NCBI GenBank assembly: GCA_031551045.1
Contig: JAVBOD010000047.1
Coordinates: 1-9,762, forward strand
DNA: 9,762 bases
Reading direction: 5' to 3'
DNA from: JAVBOD01 sp031551045
Lineage (GTDB): Bacteria > Bacteroidota > Bacteroidia > Bacteroidales > UBA932
Part shown: positions 1 through 7,561 of the stretch, piece after piece
Numbering within the stretch: position 1 is the first letter of the stretch
How the letters are laid out: every line of letters begins with the position of its first letter
Position numbers and translations under genes: made by a program
Notes under the pieces: generated by a model
The model's input: the letters and a program-made list of their open reading frames with translations, nothing else
Database searches by the model: none
What the model was told of the DNA's origin: nothing

Positions 1-993
1 ATCTTGACTTTCCAATCCGCTTCGGAAAATTATTTTTTGTACAAACGAGGAGATGAAGCCCCAGCCATACCCAACAATTTGTATGATGGAAGCCCATACG
101 GAGAGCAGCGCCGTTTTTATTTTTTTGGTTTTGGACAATGCATCAACAAACAGCAGCAGGCAATAGGCTGCAGGTAGTAACAGTAAACAGTTAGCAGTCG
201 GTAATTGGCAGTAATTCGCTATTCCTACAAAAATAATTAACAACACGCCGGCAACCAGCATTAACGCCGGTAAAGTGTGTACGAGCTTTAACGAGCCCTT
301 GTGCAAAATGGCTAAATTGATGCGTCCGGCGCCGAAGTTGCGCACTTGTTTATAGAATTTTTTGAAACTCACGCGGCGTTTGTGATATACAAAAACATCG
401 CGGTAAAGGGAGATGCGGAAACCGGCATTGTTTATACGAATCGACAAGTCGATGTCTTCGCCGAACATGTCTTTGAAACCTCCCACTTTTTCATATACTC
501 CGCGCGAAAAACCCATGTTGAACGTACGTGGTTTGAATTTTTCCAGTTGTGATTTTCCGCCACGGATACCGCCTGTCGTAAAAAACGACGTCATGGCATA
601 GTTAATCGCTTTCTGCACCTCCGAGAACGATTCGTGTGCGGCATCGGGCCCCCCGAAACAATCGCTGTAATTTTCTTTTAAATTTTTATCGAGTGTGGCA
701 AAATAGGAGGGCGGAATTACACAATCGGAATCAAAAAAAACAAAATAATCACCCGTTGCTTTTCCCATCCCTGTGTTGCGTGTGTCGCTCCGGCCGGTAT
801 TCGGTTTCGCGTGATACGAAATAGACAGTTTTCCGGCATAGCGGTCGACCACCTCTTTGCAAGGGAGCGTGGATCCGTCTTCAACCAGCACTACTTCGAA
901 CGAAATGTCGCCTTCCTGCTTCGACAGGCTTTCGAGCAATTCCTCCACCTCGTCGGGGCGGTTGTAAACGGGCACTATGATAGCGTAAAACAT
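1..993 (-). CDS. Family 2 glycosyltransferase, membrane-anchored (3' end outside window)
   Basis: A GT-A fold glycosyltransferase that would transfer a sugar from a nucleotide-sugar donor, probably at the inner face of the cytoplasmic membrane for surface polysaccharide or glycolipid synthesis; the acceptor cannot be told. Reading from the ATG at 993, 331 residues are open to the window edge with no stop. Visible motifs are the N-terminal strand IIVPVYNRPDE (about residues 5-15), VEDGS (37-41), the metal-binding DSD (88-90, in FFDSDC), a GED-D base region (179-182) and a QxxR motif (216-219). Hydrophobic stretches at about 238-257, 265-285 and 297-320 look like membrane segments. Residues about 259-281 are encoded by a low-complexity repeat, described separately. 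The gene is divergent from dnaE across a 213-base gap. The family call is secure; the substrate is unknown. Confidence 0.9.
   Translation of the reverse strand, partial: MFYAIIVPVYNRPDEVEELLESLSKQEGDISFEVVLVEDGSTLPCKEVVDRYAGKLSISYHAKPNTGRSDTRNTGMGKATGDYFVFFDSDCVIPPSYFATLDKNLKENYSDCFGGPDAAHESFSEVQKAINYAMTSFFTTGGIRGGKSQLEKFKPRTFNMGFSRGVYEKVGGFKDMFGEDIDLSIRINNAGFRISLYRDVFVYHKRRVSFKKFYKQVRNFGAGRINLAILHKGSLKLVHTLPALMLVAGVLLIIFVGIANYCQLPTANCLLLLPAAYCLLLFVDALSKTKKIKTALLSVWASIIQIVGYGWGFISSFVQKIIFRSGLESQD
151..216. repeat. Degenerate CAG/TAA-rich short repeat inside the glycosyltransferase gene
   Basis: About 66 bases in which CAG recurs every 3-15 bases between TAA, GTAA or TTAG spacers, with blocks such as GTAGTAACAGTAAACAG. 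It is read in frame on the minus strand as residues about 259-281 of the glycosyltransferase, giving the odd run ANYCQLPTANC and then leucine- and cysteine-rich residues. From memory, similar spacer-like repeats of CTGC/TAACTGCC type occur in intergenic DNA of some bacteria. Here the copy lies inside a gene and supplies part of a hydrophobic segment. Period and boundaries are approximate. Confidence 0.5.
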
Positions 994-1084
994 GCGGCGA
1001 AGGTAATAAATTCCTCGTAAATAGCTATTATTTAGCCCGAAAAAACTTTTATCAACACCTCTCTTTTCTAAGATGCTTTTTTCG

Positions 1085-1092
1085 TATTTTTG
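1085..1092 (+). promoter_or_regulatory. Candidate Bacteroidota -7 promoter element for dnaE
   Basis: TATTTTTG matches TAnnTTTG exactly. It would place transcription start near 1098-1100 and give dnaE a leader of about 108 bases. I see no good TTTG -33 element at the expected distance. The 994-1206 gap between the divergent glycosyltransferase and dnaE holds nothing else I can support. The element also argues against the upstream in-frame TTG at 1090 as the dnaE start, because that codon lies inside it. Confidence 0.45.
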
Positions 1093-1206
1093 CAACAACA
1101 AAAAAGTAGTATTCAACTAATCGATTACTGCAGCCGCACTTGCCATTCCGGAAGCGAAAATTTTGGACTGCTTTTTGCGTATTGTAATAGTCAAAAAAAT
1201 GTAATT

Positions 1207-4200
1207 ATGTCTCAATTTGTTCATTTACACGTTCACTCACGATATTCTGTTCTTGACGGAGCAGCCCCGATTTCCGAATTGTTTGCCAAAGCGAGCGCCG
1301 ACGGGCAAATTGCGCTGGCGCTTACCGACCACGGGAATATGTTCGGCGTTAAAGAATTTTTGAAAGTGGCTAAAAATTATCCCGACGTAAAACCCATTAT
1401 CGGTTGCGAAGTATATGTGAATCCCGAAGGCCGCTTTGTGAAGCGTGGCAAGGAAGACCAGGGCGCCAACCATTTGATTTTGCTGGCAAAAAATATGACC
1501 GGTTATCACAATTTAGTAAAGCTGGTGTCTTATGGGTATGTAGAAGGAATGTATTACAAACCGAAAATCGACCATGAGCTGCTGGAGAAATATCACGAAG
1601 GGATAATAGCCTGCTCGGCTTGCCTGGCGGGCGAAGTGCCGCGCCATATTTTACAAGATGATGTGAAAAAGGCGGAAGAAGTTCTTTTGTGGTATAAAAA
1701 TTTGTTTGGCGATGATTATTACCTCGAATTGCAACGCCATGAGTCGCATGAAGAAACGGCCGACCGCTCGGTGTATCCGTTGCAAATGCAGGTGGGGAAC
1801 GTAATAGTGGAGCTGGCACGCAAACACGACGTGAAATTAATTGCCACGAACGACGTGCATTTTGTAAATGCTACCGATGCCGAGGCGCACGACCGCTTGA
1901 TTTGCCTGAATACCAATTCGGATATCGACGATCCGCGCCGCTTGCGCTATACCAAGCAGGAATTCCTGAAGACACAGGAAGAAATGGCGCGTATATTTTC
2001 CGACCTTCCCGAAGCGTTGGTAAATACATTGGAAATTGCGGGAAAGATAGAAAAATACGCTATCGACAGCCATGCTATTATGCCCGATTTCCCGTTGCCG
2101 GAGGGCTTTGCGAATGAAGATGATTATTTACACCATTTAGCCTATAAAGGCGCTGAAAAACGTTATAAAGAACTTACAACCGAAGTCAAAGAACGCTTGG
2201 ATTTTGAATTGGAAACCGTCAAAAAAATGGGTTTCCCCGGTTACTTTTTAATTGTACAGGATTTTATTGCAAAAGCGCGTGAAATGGGTGTCTCCGTGGG
2301 GCCGGGGCGTGGTTCGGCCGCCGGCTCGGTGGTGGCTTATTGCCTTGGAATTACCGATATCGACCCGATAAAATACAGCTTGCTGTTCGAGCGTTTCCTC
2401 AATCCCGACCGTATCTCCATGCCCGATATTGATATTGACTTCGATGACGATGGTCGCGGAAAAGTGTTGAATTATGTGGAAGAAAAATACGGAAAAGACC
2501 ATGTAGCGCGCGTGGTAACGTTTGGCACAATGGCGGCGCGTTCGGCTATTCGCGACGTGGCGCGTATCCAGAAATTGCCGCTGGCCGATTCCGACCGCTT
2601 GGCAAAGTTAGTGCCGGCGCGGCTTCCCGAAAAGAATGGGAAAGCGCAGGATGTAACGTTGGTGAATTGCTTGAAATATGTGCCGGAACTACAGGAAGCG
2701 GCCGATTCGAAAAATCCGGTGCTGCGCGACACCATGGAATATGCACAGAAGCTGGAAGGCTCGGTGCGGAGTACCGGCGTACATGCTTGCGCCATCATCA
2801 TCGGGCGGAATAATTTGATGGAGCACATTCCAATCAGTACGGCGAAGGATAAGGACACCGGCGAGGAAATGTGGGTAAGCCAATACGAAGGCTCCTGCAT
2901 CGAAGAAGTGGGCATGCTGAAGATGGACTTTCTCGGGCTGAAAACGCTTTCTATTTTGCGCGATGCGGTGGAAAACATAAAACTCTCCAAAGGTATTGCC
3001 ATCGACATAAATAATATTCCCATCGACGATACGAAAACATACGCGCTTTTCAGCCGGGGGGAAAGTGTAGGCACCTTCCAATTTGAGTCGGATGGTATGC
3101 GGAAATGGCTCCGCGAGCTGAAACCTTCGCGTTTCGAAGATTTGATTGCGATGAATGCGCTGTACCGCCCGGGGCCGATGGACTACATTCCCGATTTCAT
3201 TTCCCGTAAACACGGGCGTCAGGAAATTGTGTACGATTTGCCCGAGATGGAAGAATACCTGAACGACACGTACGGCGTCACGGTGTATCAGGAACAGGTG
3301 ATGTTGCTTTCGCAAAAACTGGCGAATTTTACCAAAGGACAGGCCGATACCTTGCGGAAAGCCATGGGAAAAAAACAACGCACGGTACTCGATAAAATGA
3401 AGGACGATTTCATTAAAGGTGCGAAAGAAAACGGCCATGACGAGAAAGTATGCCAGAAAATCTGGACGGACTGGGAAGCCTTTGCACAGTATGCTTTCAA
3501 CAAATCGCACTCTACTTGTTATGCGTGGATAGGTTATCAAACCGCTTATTTAAAAGCAAATTATCCAGCGGAATATATGGCGGCGGTGCTGAGCCGCAAC
3601 TTGGATAACATCGATGAAATTACCAAGTTCATGGACGAGTGTAAACGGATGGGAATTCAGGTATTGAGCCCGAATGTGAACGAAAGTCACCAGAAATTTA
3701 CGGTAAATGCACAAGGAAATATTCGTTTCGGAATGGCCGCTATCAAAGGAGTGGGCGCGAATGCTGTGGATTTGATTGTGGAAGAACGCACGAATAACGG
3801 GCCTTTCACCTCGATATTCAATTTTGTAGAACGCATAAATTTGAGCGCTGCCAACCGGAAGACAATAGAAGCGTTGGCCTTGTCGGGCGCCTTCGACGAT
3901 TTTCCGGAAATCAAGCGGCATCAGTTTTTTGCGTTGAACTCGAAGGACGAATTGTTTATCGATAATTTATTGCGCTATGGCAATAAGGTGCAGGCCGACC
4001 GTGTGATGAATGCCAATTCGTTATTCGGCGGCGGTAACGCGATAGAAGTGAGCAAGCCCGAAATTCCTGCAGCGCCGGAATGGAGCGTGACCGAATTGTT
4101 GAAAAAAGAAAAAGAACTCATCGGGATGTATCTCTCTGCGCATCCGTTAGATACGTTTAAATTCGAGATGAAACATTTTACCACGCACTCGTTAAGCGAA

Positions 4201-4764
4201 GTTCCGGAGTTGGTCGCCGAAGCGGCTAAATCGGACGCTTTGCGCAACAAATCGATTGCTTTTGGCGGTATTGTGGTGAATGCGCAACACAAAGTTTCTC
4301 AAAAAAGCGGAAAACCTTGGGGAACGCTCACCTTGGAAGATTATAGCGGGTCACATCAATTCACGTTTTTTGGAAAAGATTACGAGACGTTTTTAAAATA
4401 TTTGCACGCAGGGCAGGCGTTACTTATTCGTGCCGGCTTCCAGCAACGTTTTCAAGCAGAAAATAAAGAAACAGCGCCTTGGGAATTGAAAGTAAAAACC
4501 ATTTCGTTACTTTCTATGGCGCGTGAAGAATTGGTGCACAGCCTGCAAATTACGTTGCCGATAAATGAAATCAACAATTCTTTTACAGATACTTTAGCGG
4601 CGCAGGCAAAAGACAATAGAGGCAAGGTGGACTTGTGTGTGAAAATTGTGGACACGGAAGAAAATATGGCGGTGGAATTATTCTCGCGGCCTTTTCGTAT
4701 TGCGCTCAATCCGGCTTTTCTTCAATTTATGGAAGAAGAAAACCTGCATTATGTGATTAGTTAA
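1207..4764 (+). CDS. dnaE: DNA polymerase III subunit alpha
   Basis: The catalytic subunit of the replicative DNA polymerase; 1185 residues, normal for DnaE. Domains in order: an N-terminal PHP domain (about 1-280) starting VHLHVHSRYS with HxH at 8/10, TDH at 40-42, E68, H89, C136 and NDVH (215-218); the C-family polymerase core with GPGRGSAAGS (366-375); the catalytic aspartates D407 and D409 in PDIDIDF and the third, D574, in KMDFLGL; FNKSHS in the thumb/finger region near 764; a helix-hairpin-helix region around 840-900; a candidate clamp-binding motif NSLFG at 937-941; and an OB fold at about 1015-1100. The reading frame stays open upstream to a TTG at 1090, but the ATG at 1207 gives the usual family N-terminus and the extra 39 residues look non-coding. 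It appears to be transcribed alone. Confidence 0.98.
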   Translation: MSQFVHLHVHSRYSVLDGAAPISELFAKASADGQIALALTDHGNMFGVKEFLKVAKNYPDVKPIIGCEVYVNPEGRFVKRGKEDQGANHLILLAKNMTGYHNLVKLVSYGYVEGMYYKPKIDHELLEKYHEGIIACSACLAGEVPRHILQDDVKKAEEVLLWYKNLFGDDYYLELQRHESHEETADRSVYPLQMQVGNVIVELARKHDVKLIATNDVHFVNATDAEAHDRLICLNTNSDIDDPRRLRYTKQEFLKTQEEMARIFSDLPEALVNTLEIAGKIEKYAIDSHAIMPDFPLPEGFANEDDYLHHLAYKGAEKRYKELTTEVKERLDFELETVKKMGFPGYFLIVQDFIAKAREMGVSVGPGRGSAAGSVVAYCLGITDIDPIKYSLLFERFLNPDRISMPDIDIDFDDDGRGKVLNYVEEKYGKDHVARVVTFGTMAARSAIRDVARIQKLPLADSDRLAKLVPARLPEKNGKAQDVTLVNCLKYVPELQEAADSKNPVLRDTMEYAQKLEGSVRSTGVHACAIIIGRNNLMEHIPISTAKDKDTGEEMWVSQYEGSCIEEVGMLKMDFLGLKTLSILRDAVENIKLSKGIAIDINNIPIDDTKTYALFSRGESVGTFQFESDGMRKWLRELKPSRFEDLIAMNALYRPGPMDYIPDFISRKHGRQEIVYDLPEMEEYLNDTYGVTVYQEQVMLLSQKLANFTKGQADTLRKAMGKKQRTVLDKMKDDFIKGAKENGHDEKVCQKIWTDWEAFAQYAFNKSHSTCYAWIGYQTAYLKANYPAEYMAAVLSRNLDNIDEITKFMDECKRMGIQVLSPNVNESHQKFTVNAQGNIRFGMAAIKGVGANAVDLIVEERTNNGPFTSIFNFVERINLSAANRKTIEALALSGAFDDFPEIKRHQFFALNSKDELFIDNLLRYGNKVQADRVMNANSLFGGGNAIEVSKPEIPAAPEWSVTELLKKEKELIGMYLSAHPLDTFKFEMKHFTTHSLSEVPELVAEAAKSDALRNKSIAFGGIVVNAQHKVSQKSGKPWGTLTLEDYSGSHQFTFFGKDYETFLKYLHAGQALLIRAGFQQRFQAENKETAPWELKVKTISLLSMAREELVHSLQITLPINEINNSFTDTLAAQAKDNRGKVDLCVKIVDTEENMAVELFSRPFRIALNPAFLQFMEEENLHYVIS

Positions 4765-4780
4765 AACCTTCTCTCAAGCC

Positions 4781-4830
4781 GCTTTTGGCATTCTTCGCTG
4801 CGTTCAGGATGTCAAAAGCAGATTTTGTTT
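4781..4830 (+). terminator. Probable dnaE terminator hairpin
   Basis: GCTTTTGGCA (4781-4790) pairs with TGTCAAAAGC (4810-4819), 9 of 10 by Watson-Crick and the other as G-U, around a 19-base loop. AGATTTTGTTT follows. It begins 17 bases after the dnaE stop codon. The stem is only moderately GC-rich, so termination strength is uncertain. Confidence 0.5.
4791..4818 (+). repeat. Half copy of a short dispersed repeat (TTCTTCGCT...CAGGATG type)
   Basis: This segment matches the reverse complement of the left arm of the hairpin near 7617-7644 at about 22 of 28 positions. The shared core is TTCTT-GCT--CG-TCAGGA followed by CAAAA. Only one arm is present here, and it forms the loop and 3' arm of the putative dnaE terminator. 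I recall the same motif as a common intergenic sequence in several bacterial genomes, but cannot check that here. Confidence 0.5.
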
Positions 4831-4911
4831 GACTTCAAATAACGAGGCATATATCCGCGTCCGTTCTTGCCGGGCAATGCTTTTGCGTGATTTTACCAAC
4901 CTCTTTTCCGC

Positions 4912-4939
4912 TATGTATTTATCGTTTCAAAAATACATA
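4912..4939. repeat. AT-rich inverted repeat
   Basis: TATGTATTT (4912-4920) and AAATACATA (4931-4939) are perfect reverse complements, 9 bp with a 10-base spacer. It lies about 100 bases upstream of the promoter element of the exported-protein gene. It could be an operator or a weak hairpin, or chance in AT-rich DNA. Confidence 0.35.
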
Positions 4940-5041
4940 TATCATTGATTTTTAGGTAGAAATATATTTTTTGCCAATAAATTTGTTTGTAACTTTTTAA
5001 TAAAAAAAGAAAAGTGCCGGATTTTCGACCTTTTTACACTG

Positions 5042-5049
5042 TAGTTTTG
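5042..5049 (+). promoter_or_regulatory. Candidate -7 promoter element for the exported protein gene
   Basis: TAGTTTTG is an exact match to TAnnTTTG. The expected transcription start is near 5056, giving a leader of about 36 bases before the ATG at 5092. No clear -33 TTTG is seen at the expected spacing. The element favours the ATG at 5092 over start codons further upstream. Confidence 0.5.
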
Positions 5050-5091
5050 TACGAAACTATTTTAAACTCTCACATTTTAGTTTGTCGGATT

Positions 5092-5757
5092 ATGAAACGA
5101 TTTTTCTGTATTTTCTTTTTGTTATTTTCGCCTTCTTATTTGTCAAGCATTGCACAAGTAAATCCCTCGAAAGCGATTGTAACTCAAGAGAATTTGCTTC
5201 GAGAAATAAGAATGGTTTTCGAGCAAAGTTTAGCTCAAAAATTTCCGGGAAGTCAAAATTATATTCTCAGTTTTATTAATCACATATGGGACAGAAAGAC
5301 GGCCACGATTACTCCTTGCTCCCTGGAAAGAGTTGACACGGCAAGGGTAGCGCAAATTAATAAAGTCTTATTTCTTCCGGAAGTCTATCGTTATTATTAT
5401 TTCGACCATACCTTATATACACCTGACCATAGAGGCCCTTTCCGTTGCAACCCGGATCCTTTATGTTCCGAGGGGCGAACAGAATATGTGCCTAATTTTG
5501 TATTGGACAGGAGTACGGTAACGTCTTCGGTTTATGCAAGAGACTTATATACTATTTATAAAGCCACCGGCGGATTCTACCCGTCTATGTGTTTTGAATA
5601 TTTACGGACAGCCCCGGAAGAAGCGCTGGCGCAGGAAGAAGTCCGGGAGTATTTTGCGGTAATGCTATGGGGCTATATCTGTTATTATTCGGGATATGAT
5701 ATTATAGAACGGGCTAAAATGAAGCCCAATGTTTCGGCGCAAACCCTAAGACGATAA
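5092..5757 (+). CDS. Exported protein of unknown function
   Basis: I do not recognise this 221-residue protein. Residues 1-22 form a signal peptide: MKR, a phenylalanine/leucine-rich core (4-13), then SSIAQ, with cleavage likely around 21-22. There is no lipobox cysteine, so a soluble periplasmic or secreted product is expected. The mature part is rich in aromatic residues (RYYYF at 100-104, YICYY at 195-199) and has five cysteines (76, 119, 125, 167, 197), with C119 and C125 in RCNPDPLC, so disulfides are plausible. An in-frame start exists at 5014, but it lies upstream of the promoter element and would bury the signal peptide. Codon use looks more AT-rich than in dnaE. The last 12 bases overlap the 3' end of pfkA on the other strand. 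Function is not inferred. Confidence 0.75.
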   Translation: MKRFFCIFFLLFSPSYLSSIAQVNPSKAIVTQENLLREIRMVFEQSLAQKFPGSQNYILSFINHIWDRKTATITPCSLERVDTARVAQINKVLFLPEVYRYYYFDHTLYTPDHRGPFRCNPDPLCSEGRTEYVPNFVLDRSTVTSSVYARDLYTIYKATGGFYPSMCFEYLRTAPEEALAQEEVREYFAVMLWGYICYYSGYDIIERAKMKPNVSAQTLRR

Positions 5758-6741
5758 AATCTTCAAAATATTGTACAGCGACTGGTTGATTTCGGGATGC
5801 TGTGCAGTGGCCTCTTCCAACGGAGTGTATACTACTTTCCCGTTCACTTGTCCTACCATCACATTGGTAACGCCGCGCAGCAGGGCCGTTACGGAAGCGT
5901 GTCCCAATACACTGGCCAACACACGGTCGTTACAAGTAGGCGAGCCGCCGCGCTGAATATGCCCCAACGTCGTTACGCGGGTTTCATAATTCGGCAACAT
6001 GGCGTTTACCTGTTTGGCTACTTGATGTGCATTCCCTGCGCTATTTCCTTCGGAAACAACGATAATGCCCGATGTTTTATTTTTACGGCGTTCGTAATCG
6101 ATATAATCGCAAAGGCCTTGAATGTCCGATTTTATTTCAGGAAGCAGCACCGATTCCGCCCCTACGGCAATAGACGTATTAAGCCCGATAAATCCTACAT
6201 CGCGCCCCATTACTTCCACAAAAAACAGAATATTGTGCGAGTCGGCCGTGTCGCGGATTTTGTCAATCGCTTGCACGGCAGTGTTGATGGCTGTGTCGAA
6301 CCCAATGGTGAAATCGCTGCCGACAATATCATTGTCAATCGTTCCTGGAATCCCGATAATAGGCAGGCCGGTTTCTTGATAGAGAGCGTTGGCGCCACGG
6401 AACGAACCGTCGCCACCGATTACAATCAGGGCATCGACGCCGGCTTCCCGTAGATTTTCGTAGGCTATTTTACGCATCGCAGCGTCTTTGAACTCGGGGC
6501 AACGCGACGACTTCAGCATGGTTCCTCCCAGCGAAATGATTTTAGAAACGGAATGGCTTAACATCGGCATCATTTGTTTATTTATTAAGCCGGAAAATCC
6601 ACGCATGATGCCGGCCACTTCCACACGGTTGTAAACAGCTGTGCGTACAACTGCCCGGATTGCCGCGTTCATGCCGGGAGCATCGCCTCCGGAAGTCAAT
6701 ACTCCGATTCTTTTAATCTCTTTCATTTTTTCTTTTATCAT
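5746..6741 (-). CDS. pfkA: ATP-dependent 6-phosphofructokinase
   Basis: Phosphorylates fructose 6-phosphate to fructose 1,6-bisphosphate, the committed step of glycolysis, in the cytoplasm. The 331 residues show TSGGDAPGMN (16-25), GGDGS (109-113), PGTIDND (132-138) with the catalytic aspartate at 136, MGRDVGFIG (178-186), SEG (230-232) and GHIQRGGSP (260-268). Glycine in GGDGS and in PGTIDND is the pattern of ATP-using enzymes; diphosphate-using relatives carry GGDD and PKTIDND. A second ATG at 6726 would give 326 residues, place TSGGD at residue 11 as usual in the family, and may be the true start. It lies 3 bases after the metA stop and is probably co-transcribed with metA. No terminator is visible at its 3' end, which overlaps the convergent gene. 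Confidence 0.96.
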   Translation of the reverse strand: MIKEKMKEIKRIGVLTSGGDAPGMNAAIRAVVRTAVYNRVEVAGIMRGFSGLINKQMMPMLSHSVSKIISLGGTMLKSSRCPEFKDAAMRKIAYENLREAGVDALIVIGGDGSFRGANALYQETGLPIIGIPGTIDNDIVGSDFTIGFDTAINTAVQAIDKIRDTADSHNILFFVEVMGRDVGFIGLNTSIAVGAESVLLPEIKSDIQGLCDYIDYERRKNKTSGIIVVSEGNSAGNAHQVAKQVNAMLPNYETRVTTLGHIQRGGSPTCNDRVLASVLGHASVTALLRGVTNVMVGQVNGKVVYTPLEEATAQHPEINQSLYNILKILSS

Positions 6742-6744
6742 TTT

Positions 6745-7557
6745 TTAGCTTTTATTAATTTTCAATGTATCTGCTTCGCCCGCTGCATAATAGTTGAGCC
6801 AATTAGAGAATAACAATTTTCCATGCTTCTCCCATAGGTTGTAGGGCGGGAGTGTAGGGTCGTTATCCGGGAAATAATTCGGCGGAAGCGCTGTTTGCAA
6901 GCCTTTTGACAAATCCCTGAAATATTCGAATTTCAAGCGTTCCGTATCGTATTCCGAATGGCCAATCGTAAACACATGCCGCCCGTCTTTGCCGGCTAAC
7001 AAATAAACGCCCGCTTGCCCGGATGCCGCCAATACTTGTAATTCGGGATGTTTGGCAATATCTTCCATGCGATTACACGTATAACGGGAATGTGGAGCAA
7101 AAAATGTACCATCGAAATCACGTACCAGCGGAGCATTTGGTTCGCAGAGCGTATGTTCGAAGATGCCGAATATTTTTTTATCTAACTCATATTTCGGAAT
7201 CCCGTAATGATAGTATAATCCGGCTTGCGCTCCCCAGCAAATATACAGGGTCGAACGAATATTCTTGTCGGCCCAACGCATGATATTCACCAATTCATTC
7301 CAATAAGTTACCGCTTCAAAATCGATCAGTTCGAGCGGCGCTCCTGTGATAATCAGCCCGTCGAAATGCCGGGTTTTCACTGCCGAGAACGTGGTGTATT
7401 TTTCTTTAAGATATTCGATAGGCGTGTTCTGTGGAATATGAGTTTCCGTGTAAAGCCATGTAATTTCCACCGTTTTCCCGCTGTTGGAAAGCGCTTCCAG
7501 CAACTGTGCCTCGTAAGGCGGTTTTTCCGTCATCAAATTCAGTATGGCTATTTTCAT
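6745..7557 (-). CDS. metA: Homoserine O-acyltransferase (MetA family, probably acetyl-CoA type), short N-terminus
   Basis: Acylates homoserine in the first committed step of methionine synthesis. The 270 residues show KIAILNLM at the very start, FDGLIITGAPLEL (65-77), the nucleophile C107 in YICWGAQAG, FGIFEH (130-135), PHSRYT (155-160), H200 and E202 in GHSEYD completing the catalytic set, and DPTLPPYN and FSNWLNYY near the end. Numbering runs 35 behind E. coli MetA, so the usual first ~35 residues, including the Q-IRPL segment, are absent. The frame upstream meets a stop at 7609-7611 with no other start codon, so the ATG at 7557 is forced. Glu76 occupies the position (E. coli 111) where glutamate marks acetyl-CoA and glycine succinyl-CoA use, hence a MetAA-type O-acetyltransferase is predicted. 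It precedes pfkA by 3 bases. Confidence 0.92.
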   Translation of the reverse strand: MKIAILNLMTEKPPYEAQLLEALSNSGKTVEITWLYTETHIPQNTPIEYLKEKYTTFSAVKTRHFDGLIITGAPLELIDFEAVTYWNELVNIMRWADKNIRSTLYICWGAQAGLYYHYGIPKYELDKKIFGIFEHTLCEPNAPLVRDFDGTFFAPHSRYTCNRMEDIAKHPELQVLAASGQAGVYLLAGKDGRHVFTIGHSEYDTERLKFEYFRDLSKGLQTALPPNYFPDNDPTLPPYNLWEKHGKLLFSNWLNYYAAGEADTLKINKS

Positions 7558-7561
7558 GATG

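Larger units (their letters stand above)
4765..5091. other. Intergenic region dnaE / exported protein gene
   Basis: A gap of 327 bases without a credible coding sequence. It contains a terminator-like hairpin at 4781-4819, whose loop carries a half copy of a dispersed repeat, an AT-rich inverted repeat at 4912-4939 and a promoter element at 5042-5049. The stretch 4940-5041 is very AT-rich and I see nothing definite in it. Confidence 0.7.

Noticed and set aside
151..216. CRISPR array or true tandem repeat
   Set aside because: Units are irregular in length and sequence, with no constant repeat and spacer pattern, and the segment is in frame inside a gene.
998..1005. Minus-strand TACCTTCG as a -7 element for the glycosyltransferase
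   Set aside because: One mismatch to TAnnTTTG and only 4 bases from the start codon; too weak to list as a promoter.
1038..1084. 8-bp inverted repeat CGAAAAAA / TTTTTTCG upstream of dnaE
   Set aside because: Homopolymer-based, 31-base spacer and no extended pairing; probably chance.
1090..1206. 39-residue N-terminal extension of DnaE from an upstream TTG
   Set aside because: The TTG lies inside a promoter-like element, the extra residues do not resemble DnaE, and the ATG at 1207 gives the normal N-terminus.
2472..3540. Long open frames on the minus strand (200 and 283 codons) inside dnaE
   Set aside because: They lie wholly antisense to a strongly conserved polymerase core, overlap each other, and their translations look like no protein family.
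5014..5091. Upstream start for the exported protein
   Set aside because: It lies upstream of the promoter element at 5042-5049 and would hide the signal peptide that begins at the ATG at 5092.
5797..6453. 218-codon plus-strand frame inside pfkA
   Set aside because: It is antisense to conserved pfkA motifs and its translation has no recognisable features.
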